Origin: Nocardioidaceae bacterium
GTDB taxonomy: Bacteria; Actinomycetota; Actinomycetes; Propionibacteriales; Nocardioidaceae
NCBI GenBank assembly: GCA_009780515.1
Contig: WQZX01000003.1
Location: 1 to 64,000, forward strand
Direction of reading: 5' to 3'
Length of the DNA stretch: 64,000 nucleotides
The notes beneath the pieces were generated by a model that saw only the letters and a program-made list of their open reading frames with translations, was not told where the DNA came from and did no database searches. Below, one piece after another: positions 41,774-49,685 of the stretch (position 1 is its first letter; the number at the start of each line of letters is the position of its first letter). Made by a program: the position numbers and the translations under genes.

Positions 41774-42837
41774 CGCGCGCACCCCGCGGCGTACACGTAG
41801 CAGCGGAGGGCGGGTTCGTGCCTGGTCATGGGTGCCTCCCACGGGTCGACGACGGGCAGATCGGCGGCGGCGAGGCCGGGGAGCATCTGGAGCACGGTGA
41901 GGTACATCGAGACGTTGGTCGGATCGACGTAGGGCATGTAGAGGCGGCCGCACACCTTCGACCGGTCGATCCGCGACGGGACGGCCGGCCCGCGGTGGTC
42001 GAGGGCGTCCATCACGAGCGCGTAGGCCACGGGGTCGATCGTGCCGATCGTGACGTGCTCGTCGAGGACGGCGGGGCAGATCGACTGGACCGCGACGTTG
42101 GTGATCCGTCCGGCGCCCGTGCTGAGCGCGGAGGTGGGGTGTGGGCCGTTGGTCGGTGTCACGACCTCGTCGAGGTGGGTGTAGATCTCGGTGTAGGAGA
42201 TGTCCTTGAACGTCTCGGCCCGGCTGTTGAGCGCCTTCACGAAGGCCGACCCGGCACGCTGCTGCCACATCGCGGGGGCGCAGGTCGTCAGGCCCGCGAG
42301 GCAGGCCTGGCCGAAGGCGGTGCTGCCGTGGTTGGTGCCGGCCATGCCGATGACGTCGTCGACCATGGCGCGGGTGTCGGGCCAGAACCGCAGCGCCCAG
42401 CGCATGCTCATCCCGCCCTGGCTGTGGCCGAGGATGCCGATGCGGCGGCCGGTCCGTTGGTGCATGACCCGGATGCCGTGGACGAGGTACTCGCCGACGG
42501 TCTGGATGTCGCCGGTCGTGTGGTACGGCATGGTCACCGCGCACCAGTAGCGGTGCTGGGCGTCGAAGGCGAGCTCGTAGTTCCAGGAGTAGTTCTGCTG
42601 CGGCGTCGCGGTCGTGGCGGGGTCGAGCAGCACCGGCTCGGGTCCCCTTCTCGGGTCGCCGTGGCACTGCATCGACGCCCGCAGCCTGGCTGCGGGCACG
42701 CTGAGCCGCGGACCCGGCCGGTTCAGCGGTGCGTACGACGGCCCGCCCGCTGCCCGCGAGGGAGCGGCGGTCACGCCGACGGACATCGCCGCCGCGATCG
42801 CGAGGGCGAGCAGGACCGAGAGTCTGCGAAGGAGCAC
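41770..42837 (-). CDS. Secreted alpha/beta-hydrolase (lipase-like) 2
   Basis: This 355-aa paralogue has the same layout: signal peptide (8-30), GPSYAPLNRPGPRL, QCHGDPRRGPEPVLL, and GHSQGGMSMRWALRFWPDT with nucleophile Ser139 at the identical residue number. The four Cys (CHG, WCA, CLAGLTTCA, CPAVL) are shared, so the disulfides are probably the same. It is the first gene of the pair; the stop overlaps the second by 4 bp (ATGA). Identity is high in the first 150 residues and lower in the C-terminal half, which suggests divergence in substrate range. GTG start at 42837. Confidence 0.8.
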   Translation of the reverse strand: MLLRRLSVLLALAIAAAMSVGVTAAPSRAAGGPSYAPLNRPGPRLSVPAARLRASMQCHGDPRRGPEPVLLDPATTATPQQNYSWNYELAFDAQHRYWCAVTMPYHTTGDIQTVGEYLVHGIRVMHQRTGRRIGILGHSQGGMSMRWALRFWPDTRAMVDDVIGMAGTNHGSTAFGQACLAGLTTCAPAMWQQRAGSAFVKALNSRAETFKDISYTEIYTHLDEVVTPTNGPHPTSALSTGAGRITNVAVQSICPAVLDEHVTIGTIDPVAYALVMDALDHRGPAVPSRIDRSKVCGRLYMPYVDPTNVSMYLTVLQMLPGLAAADLPVVDPWEAPMTRHEPALRCYVYAAGCAR

Positions 42838-42867
42838 GCTGTATTCAACTACCGGCCGTGACCCTGG

Positions 42868-43620
42868 TCACGCGTGGGGCTGCCGCACGGCGACCCGCAG
42901 CTGGTCCGCGGAGTTGGCGATGACGTCGGAGATCAGCTCGGTGGTGCGCGGGTCGTCGAGCGCTCCGTTGACCAGCCGCAGGACGGTGTCGCTGATCATC
43001 GTGACGAGGTCGTCGTGGAACGGCAGGTACTTCAACCGGCCCGTCGCGCGGTCCTGGCGCACCAGGTCGACGACCATCGCCTCGATCTGGTCACGGTTCT
43101 CGTCGAGCGCGTAGCGGACGTTCTCGGCGTACGTGCCGGTGCGGATGACCGCGACCACCTCGTCGAGCACGGCGATGGTGATCGGCCGCTTGATCGCGTT
43201 GACGATCGGCTCGGAGAAGTGGCGCACGACGTCCGCGGTGATCCGGTCACCGAGGACGTTGTCGGTGCGGTCGACCGTGCGCACGACGCGGGCCACCAGC
43301 ACGACGAGGAGCACGGCCTGCCACTGGCCGACCGTCGGCACGATGAACGGGAACAGCGCCACGACCTCCCACCACTGCTTGCGCAGCAGCCGCCGCCCGG
43401 CCCGGAACCGCAGCCACCCCCACCCGATCGAGATCGCCAGCAGCACGCAGACGACGAGGTCGGCGACCTCGATGCCGTGCCGGACGTGGTGGGTCTGCGG
43501 CGGGAAGAACAGCAGCCAGCCGTTGGTGATGACAGCCAGCCAGGTCAGGACGACGCGCGTCCACTCCTTCACCGATCCCCGCGCTGCCCCCGGTGCGCCG
43601 TGCCGCTCAGTGTCGGTCAT
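42868..43620 (-). CDS. Membrane protein with voltage-sensor-like helices
   Basis: This 250-aa protein has four hydrophobic segments in residues 18-115: WTRVVLTWLAVITNGWLLFF (about 20-39), a helix around VADLVVCVLLAISIGWGWLR (52-71), WWEVVALFPFIVP (82-94) and LLVVLVARVVRTVDRT (104-119). The spacing and the WE-x-ALFP and Arg-containing last helix recall S1-S4 of voltage-gated channels, but no pore helix follows. The C-terminal 130 residues are soluble and helical. Its role is unknown. A TATATT box lies 9 nt upstream of the ATG. Confidence 0.55.
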   Translation of the reverse strand: MTDTERHGAPGAARGSVKEWTRVVLTWLAVITNGWLLFFPPQTHHVRHGIEVADLVVCVLLAISIGWGWLRFRAGRRLLRKQWWEVVALFPFIVPTVGQWQAVLLVVLVARVVRTVDRTDNVLGDRITADVVRHFSEPIVNAIKRPITIAVLDEVVAVIRTGTYAENVRYALDENRDQIEAMVVDLVRQDRATGRLKYLPFHDDLVTMISDTVLRLVNGALDDPRTTELISDVIANSADQLRVAVRQPHA

Positions 43621-43629
43621 GCCCGGCAG

Positions 43630-43635
43630 AATATA
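43630..43635 (-). promoter_or_regulatory. Likely -10 box (TATATT) of membrane protein gene
   Basis: On the minus strand TATATT ends 9 nt before the ATG at 43620, a strong -10 match with no ribosome binding site between. Confidence 0.5.
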
Positions 43636-43781
43636 GAGGTGCCCCGCTACGAACGTCACCACGTGCTGAGCGCACTCAGCGCACGCACATCGCTGCGTTG
43701 GCGACGCTCGGCAGGCGACCGGGTATGCCTGTGCGCCGCCGCCTCGCCTGAGCACACGGCTACGTCCGAAGCGAGGCGCTA

Positions 43782-44534
43782 GTGCCTCTCTACCGCGACG
43801 AGGCGATCGTGCTCCGCACCCACAAGCTAGGGGAGGCCGACCGCATCATCACCCTCCTCACGCGCCAGCACGGTCGCGTGCGCGCGGTGGCGCGCGGCAT
43901 CCGTCGTACGACATCGCGGTGGGGGTCGCGGCTCGAGCCGTTCACCCACGTCGACCTCCAGCTGGCCGATGGGCGCAACCTCGACACGATCACCCAGGCC
44001 GAGACCAAGAGCGCCTTCACCGCCGACATCGGCTTCGACTACGACCGCTACACCGCCGGCACGGTCATGCTCGAGACCGCCGAGCGGCTGGTGGCCGAGG
44101 AGCGGGAGCCGGCGGTCCAGCAGTTCGGGCTGCTGCTCGGCGCGCTGCGGGCGATGGCCTCGGGGGAGCGCGCGCCCGGGCACGTCCTCGACTCCTACCT
44201 CCTGCGGGCGCTGGCGATCGCCGGCTACGCGCCGTCGTTCGTCGAGTGCGCCCACTGTGGCCGGCCGCCGGTCCTCGGCACGGGCGAGCTGGTCACCCAC
44301 CGCTGGTTCAACCCGTCGATGGGCGGAGTCCTCTGCTCGACCTGCCGCATCCCGGGCTCGGCGACCCCGGCGTCGGAGACCGTGCTGCTCATGGGCGCGC
44401 TCCTCGCCGGCGACTGGCCGGTCGTCGAGTCCGCCGAGCCGCGCCACGTCCGCGAGGCCAACGGCCTGGTCGCCGCCTTCACCCAGTGGCAGCTCGAGCG
44501 CGGGCTCCGCTCGCTGGCCTACGTCGAGCGGTAG
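43782..44534 (+). CDS. recO: DNA repair protein RecO
   Basis: This 250-aa protein loads RecA onto SSB-covered gaps with RecR. It has the N-terminal OB fold (LYRDEAIVLRTHKLGEADRI, then LLTRQHGRVRAVARGIRR) and the C-terminal helical part with a four-Cys zinc site (CAHCGRPP near residue 156 and CSTCR near 186). GTG start; no clear ribosome binding site. In M. tuberculosis recO (Rv2362c) is next to uppS (Rv2361c); here a protease and an AbiEi-like gene separate them. It is convergent with the protease gene with no gap. Confidence 0.93.
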   Translation: MPLYRDEAIVLRTHKLGEADRIITLLTRQHGRVRAVARGIRRTTSRWGSRLEPFTHVDLQLADGRNLDTITQAETKSAFTADIGFDYDRYTAGTVMLETAERLVAEEREPAVQQFGLLLGALRAMASGERAPGHVLDSYLLRALAIAGYAPSFVECAHCGRPPVLGTGELVTHRWFNPSMGGVLCSTCRIPGSATPASETVLLMGALLAGDWPVVESAEPRHVREANGLVAAFTQWQLERGLRSLAYVER

Positions 44535-45272
44535 CTACTCCAGCGAGCTCGGCACGTCGATGCATCCGTACGACGAGCCGACGCGGGCCAGCCCGGCCCC
44601 GTCGCCGCTCCCGTAGCCGTTGGGCGCGCTCGCGGTGAGCACCGGCGCCATCAGCTGGCTGTAGTCGCCGACGTGCTGCAGGCCGACGGCGTGCCCGAGC
44701 TCGTGGAGCAGCAGGTTGCCGGTGGTCGTGCCGTAGCCGAAGCCGGGCCGGAGCAGCTGGTACATGTCGGACGCGTCGAGCACCGCCCATCCGCGGGTGA
44801 TCGCGGCCTCCCAGCGGGTGCTGCCGTCGGAGTAGCGCTGCGGCCACGTGTAGTAGCTGTTGCCTCCCTCGCCCAGCCGCCCGCCGGTCAGGTCGAAGTC
44901 GGTCTGCCACGGCGTCGTGTAGGCGATCAGGAGGTCCGCCGGCTGGCTCGCTGAGGCACCGACCTGCGGCACCGCCGCGGTCGTGCCCTGGTAGGAGAAC
45001 CGCAGCCCGGTCCACTCGCTCAGGTTCTGCACCGCGGTCTGCACCTCCCAGAGCACCTCGCCGCGCCGGCTCGCCGGCAGGCCGGCCAGGTTGACGGCGT
45101 AGGTGATGGTCCGGCACGGATCCCACCGCACGACCGTGGTCTGGCCGCTCGGCAGCACGACCTGCTCCACGGAGTAGGCGCCTACGGCCTCCGACGGTGT
45201 CGCCGTCGCGAGGATCGTGGTGGCAGCGAGGACCAGACCGCCCAGCGCGGCGGCGATGCGAGACATGAACAT
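44535..45272 (-). CDS. Secreted matrixin-like zinc metalloprotease
   Basis: This 245-aa exported protein has a signal peptide (residues 5-29, ATPSEAVG cleavage) and an M10-like metalloprotease domain. The zinc motif HELGHAVGLQH is complete (His190, Glu191, His194, His200), followed by QLMAPVL, whose Met may form the Met-turn. TVVRWDPCRTITYAVNL near 46-62 is the conserved N-terminal strand of these small secreted matrixins of actinobacteria. It has an upstream CGGGAAG. Two ATG codons (45272, 45266) are possible. It is probably part of an insertion between recO and uppS. Confidence 0.82.
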   Translation of the reverse strand: MFMSRIAAALGGLVLAATTILATATPSEAVGAYSVEQVVLPSGQTTVVRWDPCRTITYAVNLAGLPASRRGEVLWEVQTAVQNLSEWTGLRFSYQGTTAAVPQVGASASQPADLLIAYTTPWQTDFDLTGGRLGEGGNSYYTWPQRYSDGSTRWEAAITRGWAVLDASDMYQLLRPGFGYGTTTGNLLLHELGHAVGLQHVGDYSQLMAPVLTASAPNGYGSGDGAGLARVGSSYGCIDVPSSLE

Positions 45273-45356
45273 GTTCGGACTTCCCGAGAAGGTCCCCACC
45301 TGATCGGTCACCGACCTTACGCCGAACGGGTCCGTGCTGTCGCGTGTGCGGCCGCT

Positions 45357-45450
45357 GCGGGTTTCACATGGGATGCAGCGAAGCTCGCGCTTCCCAAGCG
45401 CTGCAACGCGTGGGAAGCGCCAGTTGCCCTGCATCCCATGTGAAATCCGC
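45357..45450. repeat. 94-bp dispersed palindromic repeat, copy B
   Basis: The same 22-bp terminal arms as copy A (TTTCACATGGGATGCAG core), one mismatch. The core has an inner dyad CGCTTCCC/GGGAAGCG. It is in the same orientation as copy C, 1.2 kb away, and opposite to copy A. It lies between the protease gene and the AbiEi-like gene. Confidence 0.92.
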
Positions 45451-45500
45451 GCAGGCCTGTCCATCCACGACGAACCTGCCGAGTGCAGGGATCGGGAGCC

Positions 45501-46442
45501 TCAGCCGATTCGTCGGGCAAGCGAGTCGAACCGCGTCCTGATATCGGTGGGATGGTTCAGGTCATCCCACGTCAGGCGCAGCATTGACGAACCCGTGCGC
45601 TCGCGGAGTTGGTCTTCGCGACGCTTCTCCTCGAACACGGCGTCGCCGGGATCCTGACCTGGCTTGAGCAACCGGCCGTACTTCACGCGACCGTCGAACT
45701 CACCCATGACGCCGTGCTCCTCCCACCACCAGTCGGTGATACCGATGAGCGAGCCGTCGCTGTCGCGGACCTCGTGCTGGAGCGCGGGCGCCGGGATGCC
45801 CAGCCGGCTGAACCACCATCGACCACGAGACTCGCCCACCGAAGCAGCCCGAGGATCGGCCATGCGCACTGGGACGTGGAGATGTCGCACGAATGGCCAG
45901 TGCTCCATCAGCTCGAACTGCTCCACCAGCTGCCTGTCCGTGTACGCGCCGCCCCTGAGCCCTGCGTCGAACAGGCTGAGTGCGACCTCGTTGCCGGCGC
46001 GAGATCCGGCCTCGAGCACGCACCGCACGGCAGACAGCGCGAGCTGGTTCTCGACGACCACCAGATCGGCGTCGGCCACGAAGCCCTCGTGGTGCACGAC
46101 GTCGTGCTCGATTCGACCTGGACCGCCGTCGAGACGGGTGACATGGACGCGGTCGAGGTTCAGTCCCCAGGAGTCGAGCCTGTGGCGGATGACTCCGGAC
46201 TGGTGGCTGAGTGCGACGTGCCCGTTGTGCGACCTCATGATCGCGTTGGACCTGACGCGATGTCGACCCACGGTGTCCAAAGCCCGCCACTCGTCGGTGA
46301 ATGCATAGGTACCCCGGCGAAACCGCACCCAGACTCCGTCGCGAACCATTCGACTGATTGCGCGCTCGCCATAGCCCGCCGAGCGGGCTTCGGCAGTCGT
46401 GAAGAAGCCTTCGTCGGCGGTGAGGACTCGCAGCGGATCCAT
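45501..46442 (-). CDS. AbiEi-type winged-helix protein with nuclease-like C-terminus
   Basis: This roughly 313-aa protein has an N-terminal winged-helix region of the AbiEi antitoxin type (DEGFFTTAEARSAGYGERAI, then SRMVRDGVWVRFRRGTYAF, about 12-50). The C-terminal 100 residues look like a DUF559/Vsr-type PD-(D/E)xK fold: ITDWWWEE, GEFDGRVKYGRLL, EEKRREDQLRERTG and LRLTWDD. No AbiEii toxin gene is adjacent, so a true toxin-antitoxin pair is not supported. The start is ATG 46442; GTG 46466 is an alternative. The gene is bracketed by palindromic repeats B and C and sits in the conserved recO-uppS interval, a sign of acquisition. Confidence 0.7.
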   Translation of the reverse strand: MDPLRVLTADEGFFTTAEARSAGYGERAISRMVRDGVWVRFRRGTYAFTDEWRALDTVGRHRVRSNAIMRSHNGHVALSHQSGVIRHRLDSWGLNLDRVHVTRLDGGPGRIEHDVVHHEGFVADADLVVVENQLALSAVRCVLEAGSRAGNEVALSLFDAGLRGGAYTDRQLVEQFELMEHWPFVRHLHVPVRMADPRAASVGESRGRWWFSRLGIPAPALQHEVRDSDGSLIGITDWWWEEHGVMGEFDGRVKYGRLLKPGQDPGDAVFEEKRREDQLRERTGSSMLRLTWDDLNHPTDIRTRFDSLARRIG

Positions 46443-46576
46443 GACGGCGATGTTCGTGCCTAGCACCCGCGTCAGGGCCCGTCCGCGATGACGCCTGTGG
46501 ACGACCTGAAGCCCTTGACCGGCTTGTGGATGACTCGTGGCCCGAGATGTAGCGGGAGTGGCGGGCGAAACATTGT

Positions 46577-46670
46577 GCGGGTTTCACATGGGATGCAGCG
46601 AAGCTCGCGCTTCCCAAGCGCTGCAACGCACGGGAAGCGCCAGTTGTCCTGCATCCCATGTGAAACCCGC
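46577..46670. repeat. 94-bp dispersed palindromic repeat, copy C
   Basis: Both 22-bp arms are perfectly complementary here (core TTTCACATGGGATGCAG). The internal sequence differs from copy B at only a few positions. It lies in the 253-bp gap between the AbiEi-like gene and uppS, just upstream of the uppS promoter. Confidence 0.93.
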
Positions 46671-46707
46671 AGCGGGGCGCCCACCCACCCGGAGCGCATC
46701 CGCGTCC

Positions 46708-46713
46708 TACGCT
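46708..46713 (+). promoter_or_regulatory. Likely -10 box (TACGCT), leaderless start of uppS
   Basis: TACGCT ends 6 nt before the GTG at 46720, and no ribosome binding site is present. Confidence 0.45.
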
Positions 46714-46719
46714 TCACCC

Positions 46720-47505
46720 GTGGCCCGCCGTACTCCCGTCCGTCCGCCCACCCCGCACCCGTCGGGGGCCAGGCCGCCGGCGATCCCGCCCGAGCTGGTG
46801 CCGCACCACGTCGCCATCGTGATGGACGGCAACGGGCGGTGGGCCAAGGAGCGCGGGATGCCGCGGACCAAGGGGCACGAGGAGGGGGAGTCGAGCCTCT
46901 TCGACGTGGTCGAGGGCGCGATCGAGATCGGCGTGAAGGCCGCGTCGGCGTACGCCTTCTCGACCGAGAACTGGGCCCGCAGCCCCGACGAGGTCAAGTT
47001 CCTGATGGGCTTCAACCGGGACGTGATCCGGCGGCGTCGCGACGAGATGCACGAGCTCGGGGTCCGCGTCCGCTGGGCGGGCCGCGCGCCGCGCCTGTGG
47101 AAGTCGGTCATCAAGGAGCTCCAGGTCGCCGAGGAGCTGACGAAGGACAACGACGTCTGCACGCTGACGATGTGCGTCAACTACGGCGGCCGGTCCGAGC
47201 TCGGCGACGCGGCCAAACGGCTCGCCCAGGACGTCGCCGCCGGAAGGCTCAACCCGAACAAGGTCGACGACCGCACCCTCGGGCGCTACCTCTACGTGCC
47301 CGAGCTGCCCGACGCCGACCTGATCTGGCGTACGTCGGGGGAGCAGCGCCTGTCGAACTTCATGCTCTACCAGGCGGCGTACGCCGAGCTCGTGTTCTCC
47401 GACGTCCTCTGGCCCGATGTCGACCGCCGCCACCTCTGGCAGGCGATCGACACCTACGCCCGCCGCGACCGACGGTACGGCGGCGCGGAGCCCAACCAGG
47501 TCTGA
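46720..47505 (+). CDS. uppS: Polyprenyl diphosphate synthase (UppS-like)
   Basis: This 261-aa cis-prenyltransferase makes the C50/C55 carrier lipid for cell-wall synthesis. MDGNGRWAKERG (Asp36, about 35-46) is the diphosphate-binding start, FSTENWARS (about 84-92) the second motif, and RTSGEQRLSNFMLYQ (about 204-218) the third, all complete. The N-terminal 25 residues are Pro-rich and basic. GTG start, probably leaderless because TACGCT lies 6 nt upstream. Equivalent to Rv2361c in the recO-uppS-glyS block. Confidence 0.93.
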   Translation: MARRTPVRPPTPHPSGARPPAIPPELVPHHVAIVMDGNGRWAKERGMPRTKGHEEGESSLFDVVEGAIEIGVKAASAYAFSTENWARSPDEVKFLMGFNRDVIRRRRDEMHELGVRVRWAGRAPRLWKSVIKELQVAEELTKDNDVCTLTMCVNYGGRSELGDAAKRLAQDVAAGRLNPNKVDDRTLGRYLYVPELPDADLIWRTSGEQRLSNFMLYQAAYAELVFSDVLWPDVDRRHLWQAIDTYARRDRRYGGAEPNQV

Positions 47506-47523
47506 CCCAGGGCTGGTCGCCCG

Positions 47524-47817
47524 TCAGTCCGTGGAGGCCGTGACCTCGCAGGCGTCGTCGGTCTCCTCGGCGTCCTCGCGGTGCACGTGGTCGCCGTGGT
47601 GGCTGATGCCGTGCTCCTTGTCGAGCTCGGCGTGCTGGCGCTGCAGCCGGCTGTTGACGTAGCCCTTGACCAGGGGCCAGAGCATGCCGAGCATGACGAC
47701 GTCCAGCAGGATCGTCAGCGTCACCTCCACGGCGCAGTGCGCGGGGTCGGAGAGGATGTGCCAGTACGCCTGGAAGAAGTTGTCTCCCGGTTGCTCATCG
47801 AGCGGAATCAGCCACAT
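47524..47817 (-). CDS. Small membrane protein with His-rich tail, under a Zur-like box
   Basis: This 97-aa protein starts MWLIPLDEQPGDNFFQAYWH, has one membrane helix (about 28-50, VEVTLTILLDVVMLGMLWPL), a basic KGYVNSRLQR stop, and a His/Asp/Glu-rich C-terminus with His at 62, 69, 73, 74, 77 and 79 (SHHGDHVH). The tail suits zinc or other metal binding. The start ATG lies 7 nt after a GAGAAT box that overlaps a Zur-type palindrome (47816-47832), so translation is probably leaderless and zinc-controlled. In M. tuberculosis the smtB-zur pair occupies this glyS-uppS interval. Function unknown; zinc allocation or storage is an inference. Confidence 0.6.
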   Translation of the reverse strand: MWLIPLDEQPGDNFFQAYWHILSDPAHCAVEVTLTILLDVVMLGMLWPLVKGYVNSRLQRQHAELDKEHGISHHGDHVHREDAEETDDACEVTASTD

Positions 47818-47832
47818 GATAACGATTCTCAT
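47816..47832 (-). promoter_or_regulatory. Zur/Fur-type operator
   Basis: ATGATAACGATTCTCAT (17 bp) is a palindrome of the ATGAnAAnnnTTnTCAT type used by Zur and related Fur-family repressors. It is AT-rich in a GC-rich region. It covers the -10 box (GAGAAT on the minus strand) and the first base of the start codon of the His-rich protein, an ideal repressor position. The divergent ABM gene starts 42 bp away. Confidence 0.6.
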
Positions 47833-47860
47833 TCATGTCTCGCCCGAAATCAAGCGCAGG

Positions 47861-47866
47861 TAGGGT
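47861..47866 (+). promoter_or_regulatory. Likely -10 box (TAGGGT), leaderless start of ABM gene
   Basis: TAGGGT ends 7 nt before the GTG at 47874. This favours that start over the ATG at 47835, which lies beside the Zur-like box. Confidence 0.45.
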
Positions 47867-47873
47867 CCGAGGC

Positions 47874-48179
47874 GTGCTCGTGGTCAACCGGTTCCGTGGT
47901 GGCGAGGGGCTGCGCGCCGACCTGGAGGGCGTCCTCGCGCTGCTCGCCGCCCAGCCCGGGTACGTCGAGGGCAGCATCGGCCGCAACCTCGACGAGCCGG
48001 ATCTCTGGGTGCTCACCACCCGGTGGGAGAGCGTCGGCACGTATCGGCGGGCGCTGTCGTCGTACGACCTGAAGCTGCACGGGCTGCCGGTCCTGAGCCG
48101 CGCGATCGACGAGCCGAGCGCCTACGAGCTGGTCGAGCCGAACGCGGTTCTGAACGTCCCGGGCAGCCGCGTAACCTAG
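47874..48179 (+). CDS. Antibiotic biosynthesis monooxygenase (ABM) domain protein
   Basis: This 101-aa protein has the ferredoxin-like dimeric barrel of ABM proteins: [36 protein letters not shown] (about 25-43), [21 protein letters not shown] (split here), and a C-terminal [10 protein letters not shown] members include monooxygenases, heme-degrading IsdG and many of unknown role; there is no conserved heme ligand that I can point to. It sits 100 bp upstream of glyS on the same strand, a common actinobacterial neighbour. Start GTG 47874 is chosen because of the TAGGGT box. Confidence 0.75.
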   Translation: MLVVNRFRGGEGLRADLEGVLALLAAQPGYVEGSIGRNLDEPDLWVLTTRWESVGTYRRALSSYDLKLHGLPVLSRAIDEPSAYELVEPNAVLNVPGSRVT

Positions 48180-48190
48180 GCGTCTGGGTC

Positions 48191-48219
48191 TCGAGGCGGT
48201 CGCTGCGCGACCTCCTCGA
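48191..48219 (+). other. Hairpin (GGTCTCGA...TCGACC type) upstream of glyS
   Basis: TCGAGGCGGTCGC (48191-48203) pairs with GCGACCTCCTCGA (48207-48219), with one mismatch and a 3-nt loop, inside a GGTC...GACC frame. The same GGTCTCGA-type dyad occurs at 53000-53018. It may terminate ABM transcripts or be one of a second class of dispersed palindromes. Confidence 0.45.
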
Positions 48220-48280
48220 CCATCGAACACCGAAGACCGTACGGCAGCCGGCCGCGCGGCCCGATCCGAAGGAATCCGCT

Positions 48281-49678
48281 GTGGCCAAGCCGCCTCCGTC
48301 CACCGTCGACAACGTCGTCTCCCTGGCCAAGCGCCGCGGGTTCGTCTATCCCTGCGGCGAGATCTACGGCGGCACCCGCAGCGCCTGGGACTACGGCCCG
48401 CTCGGCGTGGAGCTGAAGGAGAACATCAAGCGCCAGTGGTGGCGCGCGATGGTCCAGAGCCGCGACGACGTCGTCGGCCTCGACTCCAGCGTGATCCTCC
48501 CGCGCCAGACCTGGGAGGCCTCCGGCCACGTCGCGACGTTCACCGACCCGCTGACCGAGTGCCAGTCCTGCCACAAGCGCTTCCGTGCCGACCACCTCCA
48601 GGAGGCGTACGCCGAGAAGAAGGGCATCGACGACCCCGACACGGTCGACCTCGCCGCGCTCGCGTGCCCCAACTGCGGCGCCCGCGGCTCCTGGACCGAG
48701 CCCCGCCAGTTCTCGGGCCTGCTCTCGACGCACCTCGGCGTCACGCAGGACGAGTCCGGCCTGGCCTACCTGCGTCCCGAGACCGCGCAGGGCATCTTCC
48801 TCAACTTCGCCAACGTGGTGACCAGCCAGCGGATGAAGCCCCCGTTCGGCATCGCCCAGATCGGCAAGAGCTTCCGCAACGAGATCACGCCCGGCAACTT
48901 CATCTTCCGCACCCGCGAGTTCGAGCAGATGGAGATGGAGTTCTTCGTCAAGCCGGGTGAGGACGAGGAGTGGCACCAGTACTGGATCGACACCCGCAAG
49001 CAGTGGTACGTCGACCTCGGCATCGCCGAGGACAACCTGCGCCTCTACGAGCACGCCAAGGAGAAGCTGTCCCACTACTCCAAGCGCACCGTCGACATCG
49101 AGTACCGCTTCAACTTCGCCGGCTCGGAGTGGGGTGAGCTCGAGGGCGTCGCCAATCGCACCGACTTCGACCTCTCCACGCACATGGAGCACTCCGGCCA
49201 GGACCTCCGTTACTTCGACCAGGCCGCCAACGAGCGCTGGGTGCCCTACGTCATCGAGCCGGCCGCCGGCCTGTCCCGCAGCCTGATGACCTTCCTGGTC
49301 GACGCGTTCCACGAGGACGAGGCGCCCAACACCAAGGGCGGCGTCGACAAGCGCACCGTGCTGCGCCTCGACCCGCGTCTGGCCCCGGTCAAGGTCGCCG
49401 TGCTGCCGCTGAGCCGCAACGCCGACCTGTCGCCCAAGGCCAAGGACCTCGCCGCCGAGCTGCGCAAGAGCTGGTACGTCGACTTCGACGACTCCGGCGC
49501 GATCGGCCGGCGCTACCGCCGCCAGGACGAGGTCGGCACGCCCTACTGCGTGACCGTGGACTTCGAGACGCTCGAGGACCACGCGGTCACCGTCCGCGAG
49601 CGCGACTCGATGAGCCAGGAGCGCGTCTCGCTCGACCGCCTTCCCGGCTACTTCGCCGAGCGGTTCCTGGGGTGCTGA
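48281..49678 (+). CDS. glyS: Glycine-tRNA ligase (class II, dimeric)
   Basis: This 465-aa alpha2-type glycyl-tRNA synthetase charges tRNA-Gly. It carries [20 protein letters not shown] (about 18-37), motif-1 region, the two-Cys insert (CQSCHKRF and CPNCGARG), [16 protein letters not shown] (about 164-179), [20 protein letters not shown] (about 196-215) motif 2, [13 protein letters not shown], and [13 protein letters not shown] motif 3, plus the anticodon-binding domain. The GTG has GAAGGAA about 8 nt upstream. It corresponds to Rv2357c in order. No T-box leader is seen upstream. Confidence 0.95.
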   Translation: MAKPPPSTVDNVVSLAKRRGFVYPCGEIYGGTRSAWDYGPLGVELKENIKRQWWRAMVQSRDDVVGLDSSVILPRQTWEASGHVATFTDPLTECQSCHKRFRADHLQEAYAEKKGIDDPDTVDLAALACPNCGARGSWTEPRQFSGLLSTHLGVTQDESGLAYLRPETAQGIFLNFANVVTSQRMKPPFGIAQIGKSFRNEITPGNFIFRTREFEQMEMEFFVKPGEDEEWHQYWIDTRKQWYVDLGIAEDNLRLYEHAKEKLSHYSKRTVDIEYRFNFAGSEWGELEGVANRTDFDLSTHMEHSGQDLRYFDQAANERWVPYVIEPAAGLSRSLMTFLVDAFHEDEAPNTKGGVDKRTVLRLDPRLAPVKVAVLPLSRNADLSPKAKDLAAELRKSWYVDFDDSGAIGRRYRRQDEVGTPYCVTVDFETLEDHAVTVRERDSMSQERVSLDRLPGYFAERFLGC

Positions 49679-49685
49679 GGTAGCC

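Noticed and set aside
45334..45541. Small proteins with HMGC...ASHVK sequence at the repeats (also near 19059 and 46537)
   Set aside because: These frames are translations of the 94-bp palindrome. The similarity between them reflects the DNA repeat, not a protein family.
45501..46442. A type IV toxin-antitoxin module
   Set aside because: Only the AbiEi-type winged helix is seen. There is no adjacent nucleotidyltransferase toxin gene.
48180..48280. A T-box riboswitch before glyS
   Set aside because: No T-box bulge sequence or specifier stem can be found; the hairpin at 48191-48219 is too small and simple.
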